From Bacteroidota bacterium (GTDB lineage Bacteria > Bacteroidota > Bacteroidia > B-17B0 > Aurantibacillaceae): a stretch of 64,000 nt of DNA. The position numbers were made by a program, and so were the translations under genes. The notes below the pieces were generated by a model. That model was given only the letters and a program-made list of their open reading frames with translations. It was not told where the DNA came from and did not search any database. The stretch is from NCBI GenBank assembly GCA_013816615.1, contig JACDED010000005.1, positions 1 to 64,000 of the forward strand. Direction: 5' to 3'. Shown here piece by piece: positions 24,614 to 33,153 of the stretch (the first letter of the stretch is position 1; every line of letters starts with the position of its first letter).

Positions 24614-24643
24614 AAAAGGCTGCCCCAAAACGGGCAGCCTTTT
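24614..24643 (-). terminator. Intrinsic terminator downstream of CxxC paralogue 3
   Basis: AAAAGGCTGCCC and GGGCAGCCTTTT form a perfect 12-bp stem with a 6-base loop, 18 bases past the stop codon at 24662. Confidence 0.88.
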
Positions 24644-24661
24644 AAATGTATTAAAGAAAAA

Positions 24662-26578
24662 TTATTTAGAAATAATTAATTTTTTTGTGCTTGAATTTTT
24701 ACCTGATTCAACAATTAAAAAATAAACACCGTTTGCAAATTCTTTAGTATCTAATTTAATATTTGTAGATCCTGCATTAACCGTTGCTTGTTTTATGTAA
24801 ACAACTTGCCCAATAGCATTCATTACTTTAATTGTTGAAGTTCCTGAGTTAGCAGAAGTAATTTTTAAAGTAGTTTCATTTGCTGCAGGATTTGGGAAAA
24901 CAGAAAGGTTTGCGTCTTCGCGATTTATGATAGCAATACCTGATGGGTTAGGCTGCGAAAGATTAATATTATCTAAGTAAAGATTATTTCCGTTATCGTT
25001 GGTAACTTTAAATTTGATCAACACATTTGGCATAGCAAATCCAGTTAATGCTATAGTTTCGCTAATCCAATCAGATGATTGTAGTGCATTAAACACCGAA
25101 GTAGTTGCGCCTGTTGTAGCTAATACCGATCCTGCTTTGCTATAAACATTTGTCCATGTTGCCCCGCAATTACTCGAAACAAGAATATCTAATTTATCAT
25201 TCTCACTATTACGTTGTGCTTTTGCAATATCAAATTTCAATACAGGCACACCCGATCCGTCTAAATTTGTTGGCGGCAAGTATAACTCATCCTCATCGCC
25301 AATTACAGTGTTTGTATAAAAATCAAATTTAACAGCTCCAAAATCATTTGAATTGGCAAAAGCACCGGTATTTACTACTCTGCTAAAAGTTGGGCCGTTG
25401 TTTGAGTTTACCCTTGTCCAGTTTACCGGAGGAAAAGTAGCAAATGCAAAATCTTCATTTATTGTTCCTATTTGAGAATTCGTAGCCACTAAATAATTTA
25501 CTTTATTAGAAACAACAAATAAATTATAGGGATTCGCCATTACTAATGTATAAGAAAACGTGTGAACTCCTGAAGCAGTTGGAGTACTGGTTGCATCTAA
25601 AACCAAAGTATTGGTTGCACCAGCAGCTAAATTACCTGTCCATTGTGTAGGAGTTCCGGCAATACCATCATTATATGGTGTTACTGTAAAAGCAGTGATA
25701 GGATTTGCGCCATTATTTTTAATAATGATTTGTGGTGTAATGGTTGAAGCACATGTTACATCAACTTTAGCATCTAAAGCTGTTAAAGCATCTGTAGGTA
25801 TAGCAACTTTATCTGCCATTGCTGCTTGTAAAACATTTTTATTTGCTTCGTTTTGAATAAAACAAACAAGTGCTACTTCACTTTTTTTTCTTGTATATGC
25901 AGGCATTGGGCAATTAAGTGTAAAAGTTTGTGTTTGGCCTGTAGTCCAGTTATTACCAATACTCATACCACCTAAAGTTGGGAAAGATTTAATAGCTGCA
26001 TTTTCAAAATTCTTTTCACCATTGGTACCCGGCTGTACGCTAAACTGTATAAGCCTTTCAACCATTACTGTTTTTAAATTTAAAGCGCCTGTAGTTGCAA
26101 AATTAGCACTTGCCTGGATAGTAACAGTTAAGTTTACCGAGCTACAGGTTGCATCCCATGCACGTACCATTGTAATTGCAAATGGTGAAGTAATTGCCTG
26201 CGAAGTATTAATTAAAGATGGTGTACAATAAACAGCGTGATCTGATGTTCCACCAAAAACCGTAAGGCTTTGTCCGTCCATTCTGCCTTGTGGTGCAGAG
26301 TTAACAGAATAATAACTCAAACGTGCATTTGCTTCGGCAGCATTTGTTTGGTATAAAGACCATGTAGTTGTTGGCGCACTTGGAATTGGCACCTGCCATT
26401 TAATCGCAACAACTTTTGAAGCATTAGCAGTTAAAGTAGCATTTAGGCCTGGGTTTGTACTGGCGCATGGCGGACAGGTTTCCCCGGTAAATTCTTCAAA
26501 CAAAGATAAACGCGGCGTTTGTGCAAAAACAGTCATGCCAGCAATCATCAATGTTGTTATAAGTAAACTTTTTTTCAT
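24662..26578 (-). CDS. T9SS-secreted thioredoxin-like CxxC protein, paralogue 3
   Basis: 638 aa: signal peptide MKKSLLITTLMIAGMTVFAQ, EEFTGETCPPCASTNPGLN with CPPC (C35, C38), Omp28-like domain, Ig-like domain (NPITAFTVTPYNDG), choice-of-anchor J domain (FPPVNWTRVNSNNGPTF, DELYLPPTNLDG), and a type A sorting domain ending KKLIISK. It is the shortest of the trio. A TATATTTG element lies at 26607-26614. The three copies are divergent, indicating old duplications, yet the CxxC segment and the KWQVPIPSAP stretch are nearly invariant, pointing to a functional site. Confidence 0.82.
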   Translation of the reverse strand: MKKSLLITTLMIAGMTVFAQTPRLSLFEEFTGETCPPCASTNPGLNATLTANASKVVAIKWQVPIPSAPTTTWSLYQTNAAEANARLSYYSVNSAPQGRMDGQSLTVFGGTSDHAVYCTPSLINTSQAITSPFAITMVRAWDATCSSVNLTVTIQASANFATTGALNLKTVMVERLIQFSVQPGTNGEKNFENAAIKSFPTLGGMSIGNNWTTGQTQTFTLNCPMPAYTRKKSEVALVCFIQNEANKNVLQAAMADKVAIPTDALTALDAKVDVTCASTITPQIIIKNNGANPITAFTVTPYNDGIAGTPTQWTGNLAAGATNTLVLDATSTPTASGVHTFSYTLVMANPYNLFVVSNKVNYLVATNSQIGTINEDFAFATFPPVNWTRVNSNNGPTFSRVVNTGAFANSNDFGAVKFDFYTNTVIGDEDELYLPPTNLDGSGVPVLKFDIAKAQRNSENDKLDILVSSNCGATWTNVYSKAGSVLATTGATTSVFNALQSSDWISETIALTGFAMPNVLIKFKVTNDNGNNLYLDNINLSQPNPSGIAIINREDANLSVFPNPAANETTLKITSANSGTSTIKVMNAIGQVVYIKQATVNAGSTNIKLDTKEFANGVYFLIVESGKNSSTKKLIISK

Positions 26579-26606
26579 GTAATTTCTTTTTAGATTTTAG
26601 CTCTAA

Positions 26607-26614
26607 CAAATATA
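26607..26614 (-). promoter_or_regulatory. Promoter -7 element TATATTTG for CxxC paralogue 3
   Basis: Minus-strand TATATTTG, 28 bases upstream of the ATG at 26578; no -33 TTTG at normal spacing. Confidence 0.55.
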
Positions 26615-26691
26615 GTAAACTCTTCTCATAACGGAATTGCACAAACCGTTAATTTTTTGGTACAAATCAACTCAAACCCACAATTTATAAG

Positions 26692-26699
26692 TAATTTTG
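26692..26699 (+). promoter_or_regulatory. Promoter -7 element TAATTTTG for mfd
   Basis: TAATTTTG fits TAnnTTTG and lies 8 bases before ATG 26708, showing that a longer frame from TTG 26657 is not used. Confidence 0.6.
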
Positions 26700-26707
26700 C
26701 AACCGAA

Positions 26708-29700
26708 ATGATCCTGAATAAAAGGCTGGAGGGGATTTTTAATTCAAAAATACAGGCATTAAACCTTAACCAAAACCATTGGATACAGGGTTTGAACGGA
26801 TCCGCTTTGTCCTTTTTTATCCAATCGCTTTACAATTCTCAAAAAAGAAATTGCATTGTTGTAGCTTCCGATAAAGAAAAGGCCGCCTATTTATTAAACG
26901 ATCTGGAGACATTATTGCCAAACGATAAGGTCTTGTTTTTTCCTGAATCGTATCGCCAACCTTATCAATTAGAGAAAACAACCAATGCCAATATCCAGGA
27001 AAGGGCTGAGGTATTAAATCTTTTATCTAAAGATAGTTTTACGGGTATTGTAATTACTTATCCGCAGGCTTTGGCAGAAAAAGTAACTCTAAAACAAAAG
27101 CTTCATCAAAACACTTTACAAATTAAAAAAGGAGAAAAATTATCTATCGATTTTATTTCTGAATTTTTATTGTCGTACGATTTTGAAAATGTTGATTTTG
27201 TTTATGAACCCGGCCAGTTTAGTATTCGTGGTGGTATTATCGATATTTTTTCTTTTGCCAATGAGTTTCCTTACCGTGTTGAATTGTTTGGAAACGAAGT
27301 TGAAGCTATAAAAACATTTGAGCCAAGCGACCAATTATCAACTGCAAAATTTGATTTTGTTACTATTATTCCAAATATAAATTCTACCATTTTTACAGAA
27401 GAAAAAGTAGTGCTGTTAAATTATTTTCACAACACAAATTCTTTTTTATTTATGGAAGATACGTCTTATGCCTTAGACGTTTTAGACAAAAAATTTGAAA
27501 CGGCAACAAAAGCATTCGATCAGTATAGTGGTGAAATAAAACAAATAGCTCCTGAAAAACTTTACGCAATATCTGATGAATTAAAAGAACACTTTAAAAA
27601 TTTTACCTGTTTTGAATTTGGCCTGCGCGGCATTCTTTCATCCTCAACTATCCAGTTCAATCAAAAACCACAGCCTTCTTTTAATAAGAATTTTGATCTG
27701 CTTATTGCCAATTTAAAAGAAAATAAAGCAAAAGGTTACGAGAATTTTTTCTTAACGGATAATGTAAAACAAGCCGATCGTTTAATAAGTATTTTTAACG
27801 ATCTGCTTGCAAAAGAACACCGCACCTATGATACAGTAATTGATTATTTGCAATTAGATATTCACGAAGGTTTTATTGATGATGATCTTAAATTAGCTGT
27901 TTATACCGATCACCAGATCTTTGAACGTTATCACCGTTTTAAATTAAAAGAATTAAAACACAAAAGTGCCGAAGCTTTCACCATAAAAGAATTGCTCACT
28001 TTAAATCCCGGCGATTATGTTACACATATCGATCATGGTGTTGGCCGCTTTGCAGGTTTACAAAAATTAAACATCAACGGTAAAGAGCAGGAAAGTGTAA
28101 AATTATTATTTCGCGATAATGATGCCCTGTATGTTAGCATTCACAGCTTACACCGCATTAGTAAATTTAGCGGTAAAGAAGGTCATGTGCCCCGCATTGA
28201 TAAATTAGGAAGTACGAACTGGGCCACTCTAAAATTAAAAACAAAACGCAATGTAAAAGAACTAGCGTATGATCTTATAAAATTATACGCTGAAAGAAAA
28301 GCAAAACCCGGTCATGCTTTTCCAAAAGATAATTATTTGCAACATGAATTAGAAGCATCTTTTATTTATGAAGATACACCCGATCAGATAAAAGTTACCA
28401 AAGATGTAAAACGTGACCTGGAAAAACCACACCCAATGGATAGATTGGTTTGTGGAGATGTTGGCTTTGGTAAAACAGAAATTGCCATTCGCGCAGCTTT
28501 TAAAGCTGTGTGTGATAGTAAACAAGTAGCAATCTTAGTACCAACAACTATTTTAGCCTACCAGCATTTTAAAACATTTAAAGATCGTTTACAGGATCTG
28601 CCATGTAATGTGGATTACATTAACCGTTTTCGCTCTGCAAAACAAGTTAAAGAAACCTTGCAACGCCTGGCAGAAGGAAAAGTAGATATTATTATCGGCA
28701 CACATAAATTGGTTGGAAAAGATGTGAAATTCAAAGATCTTGGTTTATTAATTATTGATGAAGAACAAAAATTTGGCGTAGGTGTAAAAGATAAATTAAA
28801 AACCTTTAAAAGCAATGTAGATACACTTACATTAACCGCAACGCCAATTCCACGTACTTTACAATTTAGTTTAATGGGTGCGCGCGATCTTTCTGTTATC
28901 TCTACTCCCCCACCCAACCGCTATCCTGTTCAAACAGAATTACACACCTTTGATGAAGAGTTGATTCGTGATGCTGTAGCGCATGAATTAAACCGCGGCG
29001 GACAAGTCTTTTTTGTGCACAATAAAGTGCAGAATATCACTGATATTGCCGGCATTATTCAACGCCTTGTACCTGATGCAAGAATTGCAATTGGACATGG
29101 GCAGATGGATGGCGACAAGCTGGAAGACGTTATGCTTGGTTTTATGGAAGGTGATTATGATGTTTTGGTTGCCACAACAATTATTGAAAGTGGCCTGGAT
29201 ATCAGTAATGCAAATACAATCATCATTAACGATGCGCAAAATTTTGGCCTGAGCGACTTACATCAAATGCGTGGCCGTGTTGGGCGAAGCAACAAAAAAG
29301 CTTTTTGCTATTTATTAGCGCCTTCGCACATTATGCTTACCAGCGAAGCCCGCAAACGCTTAAAAGCTATTGTGGATTTTAGTGATCTTGGCAGTGGCTT
29401 TCAAATTGCTATGCGCGATCTGGATATTAGAGGTGCCGGAAATTTATTGGGCGGCGAACAAAGCGGTTTTATAAATGATATGGGTTTTGATACCTATATG
29501 AAAATATTAAACGAAGCTATTGAAGAGTTAAAAGAAGAAAAATGGTATAAAGAAGTTATTGGCGAAGAAGAAACGGACAAGTCTGTTTTCTCACGCCAGT
29601 TTGTAAAAGAAACGGTTGTAGAGACCGATCTGCCATTATTAATTCCCGATACCTATGTTACAAGCTTAACGGAGCGCTTATTGTTGTATAGAGAATTGGA

Positions 29701-30094
29701 TAACATTACCAAAGAGGAAGACCTTACTTTATTTGAGAATAATTTAAAAGACAGGTTTGGCCCTGTGCCTGCGGAAGCAATTGAGTTGGTAAATGTAGTG
29801 CGCATGCGTTGGAAAGCCATGAAGCTTGGATTTGAAAAACTAACTTTAAAGAACAAAAAACTATTGGCTTATTTTTTAAATAAACAAGAGAGCGATTATT
29901 TTTCAAGCCCGATGTTCCAGGCAGCTTTGCTATTTGCGCAAAAATATCCCAACCTTTGTACCTTAAAAGAACAAAATAAAAAATTATATTTAACTGTTGA
30001 AGATGTTGATTCGGTAAAACGATCAGCAGAAGTATTAACCCAGATAGAAGATCTTATTGAGTTTCCGCAGGTGGTACCCGGGGAAACAGATTAA
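26708..30094 (+). CDS. mfd: Transcription-repair coupling factor Mfd
   Basis: A 1128-aa SF2 DNA translocase that removes RNA polymerase stalled at lesions and recruits UvrA. Domains in order: UvrB-like N-terminus (ALSFFIQSLYN, FFPESYRQPY, RGGIIDIFSFANEFPYRVELF), RNA-polymerase-interacting domain (GDYVTHIDHGVGRFAGL), helicase domain with Walker A GDVGFGKTEIAIRAAF, DEEQ box (LLIIDEEQKFGVGVKD) and motif III (TLTATPIPRTLQFSLMGARD), second RecA lobe (GRVGRSNKKAFCYLL) and the C-terminal TRCF domain. Start at ATG 26708 because a promoter element covers the upstream TTG. Its TAA shares TTAA with the stop of the convergent glycine-rich gene. Confidence 0.96.
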   Translation: MILNKRLEGIFNSKIQALNLNQNHWIQGLNGSALSFFIQSLYNSQKRNCIVVASDKEKAAYLLNDLETLLPNDKVLFFPESYRQPYQLEKTTNANIQERAEVLNLLSKDSFTGIVITYPQALAEKVTLKQKLHQNTLQIKKGEKLSIDFISEFLLSYDFENVDFVYEPGQFSIRGGIIDIFSFANEFPYRVELFGNEVEAIKTFEPSDQLSTAKFDFVTIIPNINSTIFTEEKVVLLNYFHNTNSFLFMEDTSYALDVLDKKFETATKAFDQYSGEIKQIAPEKLYAISDELKEHFKNFTCFEFGLRGILSSSTIQFNQKPQPSFNKNFDLLIANLKENKAKGYENFFLTDNVKQADRLISIFNDLLAKEHRTYDTVIDYLQLDIHEGFIDDDLKLAVYTDHQIFERYHRFKLKELKHKSAEAFTIKELLTLNPGDYVTHIDHGVGRFAGLQKLNINGKEQESVKLLFRDNDALYVSIHSLHRISKFSGKEGHVPRIDKLGSTNWATLKLKTKRNVKELAYDLIKLYAERKAKPGHAFPKDNYLQHELEASFIYEDTPDQIKVTKDVKRDLEKPHPMDRLVCGDVGFGKTEIAIRAAFKAVCDSKQVAILVPTTILAYQHFKTFKDRLQDLPCNVDYINRFRSAKQVKETLQRLAEGKVDIIIGTHKLVGKDVKFKDLGLLIIDEEQKFGVGVKDKLKTFKSNVDTLTLTATPIPRTLQFSLMGARDLSVISTPPPNRYPVQTELHTFDEELIRDAVAHELNRGGQVFFVHNKVQNITDIAGIIQRLVPDARIAIGHGQMDGDKLEDVMLGFMEGDYDVLVATTIIESGLDISNANTIIINDAQNFGLSDLHQMRGRVGRSNKKAFCYLLAPSHIMLTSEARKRLKAIVDFSDLGSGFQIAMRDLDIRGAGNLLGGEQSGFINDMGFDTYMKILNEAIEELKEEKWYKEVIGEEETDKSVFSRQFVKETVVETDLPLLIPDTYVTSLTERLLLYRELDNITKEEDLTLFENNLKDRFGPVPAEAIELVNVVRMRWKAMKLGFEKLTLKNKKLLAYFLNKQESDYFSSPMFQAALLFAQKYPNLCTLKEQNKKLYLTVEDVDSVKRSAEVLTQIEDLIEFPQVVPGETD

Positions 30095-32085
30095 TGATAA
30101 TTAACCAGAATTTTTTTAGAAACGGTTTGCGTGCCAAAATCAGCAACCACTATATACACGCCTTCTGCATAGTTAAAAGTGTTTATATGGTAACTAGGGC
30201 TTTGGTCTAATTTTATCTCTTCGATAAACTGACCCAACACATTGTATATCCGAACTTTATTTGGTTGCCTGTTAAAGTGCACGTCCATTCCATAATTCAT
30301 GGCTACGGTAAAATCATAATAAGAATTGGCAAGGCATTTACCGATAATGATAGATGAGTAACTCACAGTATTATCAAAGCCAATCCGTTTTAGTCTGTAA
30401 TAAACCAACGGCCAACTATTAAAAGAATTATCTTTTATAGAATAATTATTGTACCCAGGCAAATTTATAGCGGTTATTGACGTAAGGTCTATCCACGAAA
30501 TAGCATCCTGTGATTTTTGTACGCCAAAACTGCTCATATTCTTTTCATCAACCGTTTGCCAGGCAATTTCAGTGTAATTTAAAAAACAAGTAGTTTTAAA
30601 TTCTATTAATTTGACTGGTAAAGGAATAATCACATTGGTTTGTACCGTACCATTTGCTGTAGGGGTTACGGCACAATAAAGCAGGTTACTTACACATATG
30701 AGCGTGTTTGTGGAAGGTGGTACTCCGCCGCATACGGCGGAAGAACTGCATATTACCGAACCTGCGGTTCCGCTAAGAACGTTTGTAGTTAAATTGGTAG
30801 GTGTGGCCGTTAACCCGTTAATCCATATAAGTCCGCCGCCGCCGCCACCGCCTGGACCACGGCAATTTACAATGTTGGTTGTGGCATTACCGCCGTTACC
30901 ACCCGAAGCTGAAATGGTTATAGCGTTATTAAAATTATTTGTTTGAATTAGAATTGAACCCCCCGCCCCGCCGCCGCCGGCGCCTTCATTACCTGTAGTA
31001 TTAGCGGCGCTGCTTCCATTTGCCCGTATTGCATCTGTAAAACCACTATTATTAATAACAGTATTAGTTACAACAATAACTATTCCGCCACCGTTTCCGC
31101 CGCCACTTCCACCTGCAGCATTCTGCTGACCACCACCACCACCACCGCCCATAAAAATCTTATTATTCGAACTTCCAGAAGTAAGAGCTCTGCCGCCCAT
31201 GCCCCCTACCATTACATCAGACGTGGATGTTGTGACGGCTGAACAGGTGTTTGTTTGAATAGTTCCGGGAGCAGGCGTATTGCAACTGGCACCTGTATTA
31301 TTTCTTCTATATCCACAATCGCTGATCTGGCGACCGCCGTTGCCGCCAGCAGAAACATTGCCGCCACCACCGCCGCCGCCGTTGTGCTCTCCTGCCCCAC
31401 CACCGCCATTTACAAGCGGGCCACGGCCATAATCATTACCGCTGTCTTCACCAATACCCTCGCCTTTTTGCGCATAAATTCCCTGATAACAAACCGTAGT
31501 AATATTGGTACTTCTAAAATCGCTCCAGTTACACCAGGCAGAACCATCGGAAATACCACTTACGGCCCCTCCCTTAAACCCAAAGCCTGTGGCGTCTATC
31601 CTAAAGCCTGCATTTATAGTTAAAGATCCTAAAATTTCAAGTACTACCACGCCGCCAACAGTGCCGTTCCAAGCCGCGGGTGTAACGTTACCCGTAACTG
31701 TGGCGTTACTCGTAACTGTTCTTACGCTTACAATTTGTACACGGTTAGCGCCGCCTGTAGTAAACACAACTGATGTGGCAGACGTAGTAACAATGGTGCT
31801 TGCAGTAGGTTTTGACAAAATAGTAAGAAAGGCGAAATTACCTGCATTATTAATTGCAGAGGGTGTGCCGTAATTGCTGGTGTTTGTAATATCAATGGTT
31901 GCACCTTTCATTTGGATGAGAAGGATCTTGCCTCCCACGCTAAAAGATGCGCTGCTACCAACTGTAAGCGTAGTGCCGGAAATGGAGGTAACATCGGAAT
32001 ACACATTTACCGCCCCCGTAAGCTGGGCGAAGGATAACTTAACAAAAAATAAACATAAAACGATTATATAATTTATAATCTTCAT
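30091..32085 (-). CDS. Glycine-rich T9SS-secreted surface protein
   Basis: 664 aa. Signal peptide MKIINYIIVLCLFFVKLSFAQ; residues ~25-220 are a beta-rich domain with GGKILLIQMKGA; residues ~220-470 are a glycine-rich region with runs such as GGGGAGEHNGGGGGGGN and GGGGGGGQQNAAGGSGGGN interspersed with predicted beta strands; residues ~500-660 include FKTTCFLNYTEIAWQTVDEK and a type A T9SS sorting domain (NVLGQFIEEIKLD, FNYAEGVYIVVADFGTQ). The repeated GGN codons make a local GC-rich island. Surface exposure is likely; function is unknown, with an adhesin or surface-layer role suggested only by composition. Confidence 0.8.
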   Translation of the reverse strand: MKIINYIIVLCLFFVKLSFAQLTGAVNVYSDVTSISGTTLTVGSSASFSVGGKILLIQMKGATIDITNTSNYGTPSAINNAGNFAFLTILSKPTASTIVTTSATSVVFTTGGANRVQIVSVRTVTSNATVTGNVTPAAWNGTVGGVVVLEILGSLTINAGFRIDATGFGFKGGAVSGISDGSAWCNWSDFRSTNITTVCYQGIYAQKGEGIGEDSGNDYGRGPLVNGGGGAGEHNGGGGGGGNVSAGGNGGRQISDCGYRRNNTGASCNTPAPGTIQTNTCSAVTTSTSDVMVGGMGGRALTSGSSNNKIFMGGGGGGGQQNAAGGSGGGNGGGIVIVVTNTVINNSGFTDAIRANGSSAANTTGNEGAGGGGAGGSILIQTNNFNNAITISASGGNGGNATTNIVNCRGPGGGGGGGLIWINGLTATPTNLTTNVLSGTAGSVICSSSAVCGGVPPSTNTLICVSNLLYCAVTPTANGTVQTNVIIPLPVKLIEFKTTCFLNYTEIAWQTVDEKNMSSFGVQKSQDAISWIDLTSITAINLPGYNNYSIKDNSFNSWPLVYYRLKRIGFDNTVSYSSIIIGKCLANSYYDFTVAMNYGMDVHFNRQPNKVRIYNVLGQFIEEIKLDQSPSYHINTFNYAEGVYIVVADFGTQTVSKKILVNYH

Positions 32086-32157
32086 TTATAAACAAACACC
32101 ATATACGAATATAATCAAATTCTCGTTAATTTGTTCATAGTTATGGGGTTTATGTCG

Positions 32158-32165
32158 TAATTTTG
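32158..32165 (+). promoter_or_regulatory. Promoter -7 element TAATTTTG for the kinase-importer operon
   Basis: TAATTTTG lies 19 bases before the candidate ATA start at 32185 and precedes the first in-frame codons of the kinase. Confidence 0.55.
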
Positions 32166-32184
32166 TCTTAACTCAGCTAAAAAC

Positions 32185-33153
32185 ATAAAATCGCGCTCTA
32201 TATTCATTCTGTTAGTTTTATTCGGATACATTCTGTTGCAGTTTTTATGGTGGGAGGTCTTATTGGTGCGTCAAACCGACCAGATCATTGAGCTGAAACA
32301 AAAAATAGCAGAACTTACTGCTATGAGCGAACCAAAATTAGTTCAGGAAATAGAATTTCTTCATCATAAAAAGAAAATTCAGGTAACCATGATCGTTGGC
32401 GAAGGCACCGTTTTTTTATTATTGCTTTTAATAGGTATTTATAAAATAAAACAAGCACAGGATAAAGAAACGGCTTTAAATAATCAGCAAAAGAATTTTT
32501 TCTTAAGCATTACACACGAATTAAAAACACCAATTGCTGCCACAAAATTACAATTGCAAACATTACAAAAACAAAAGCTGACTGAAGAAATGCAACAAAG
32601 CTTAATTACAAACGCCTTAATAGAAACAGAACGCTTAAACGCATTAATTGACAATGTACTTTTAGCAAGTCGTTTAGATGCAGGTGAATTTGCTTTTAAA
32701 ACCGCTAAACAAAATTTAAGTGAATTAATAACAGGTATTTTAAACCGTTATTACAAAAAAGAAATTATTGCCGGAGAAATTAAATTAAAAATAGACGAAA
32801 ATATTTTTGGAGAGGTAGATGAAAATGCTTTTCCATCCATAATAACTAATTTAGTTGATAATGCTTTAAAATATTCTCCAAACCAAAAAGATATTTTTAT
32901 TGAATTACTAAGCGAAAAAGACGCATGCGTATTAGCAATTAAAGATAAGGGCTGTGGTATTTCAAACGATCATAAGGAAAAAATATTCAATAAATTTTTC
33001 AGGGCTGGTAATGAAGAAACAAGAAATACAAAAGGAACCGGCCTTGGCTTGTACATTGTAAGTTATATTGCAAATAAACATAATGCCGAATTAACCGTAA
33101 AAGACAATTCACCAAAAGGAAGCATTTTTGAGATCCGTTTTAATGAAGCATAA
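32185..33153 (+). CDS. Two-TM sensor histidine kinase, apparent non-ATG start
   Basis: A standard start at TTG 32236 would cut into a hydrophobic helix; the frame is open upstream to TAA 32158-32160 and encodes KSRSIFILLVLFGYILLQFL, a first transmembrane helix. No ATG, GTG or TTG precedes that helix; ATA 32185-32187 (AAC ATA AAA) is the best candidate, giving 322 aa. Then come a ~40-residue coiled coil, a second TM (GTVFLLLLLIGIYKI), HisKA with FFLSITHELKTP (His111) and HATPase (ITNLVDNALKYSP, KDKGCGIS, GTGLGLYIVSYI). The periplasmic loop is short. No response regulator is adjacent. It overlaps the importer substrate-binding gene by 11 bases. Confidence 0.75.
   Translation: MKSRSIFILLVLFGYILLQFLWWEVLLVRQTDQIIELKQKIAELTAMSEPKLVQEIEFLHHKKKIQVTMIVGEGTVFLLLLLIGIYKIKQAQDKETALNNQQKNFFLSITHELKTPIAATKLQLQTLQKQKLTEEMQQSLITNALIETERLNALIDNVLLASRLDAGEFAFKTAKQNLSELITGILNRYYKKEIIAGEIKLKIDENIFGEVDENAFPSIITNLVDNALKYSPNQKDIFIELLSEKDACVLAIKDKGCGISNDHKEKIFNKFFRAGNEETRNTKGTGLGLYIVSYIANKHNAELTVKDNSPKGSIFEIRFNEA

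Noticed and set aside
26657-26707. Longer mfd start at TTG 26657
   Set aside because: A TAnnTTTG element at 26692-26699 lies between it and ATG 26708, and the added residues are not conserved-looking.
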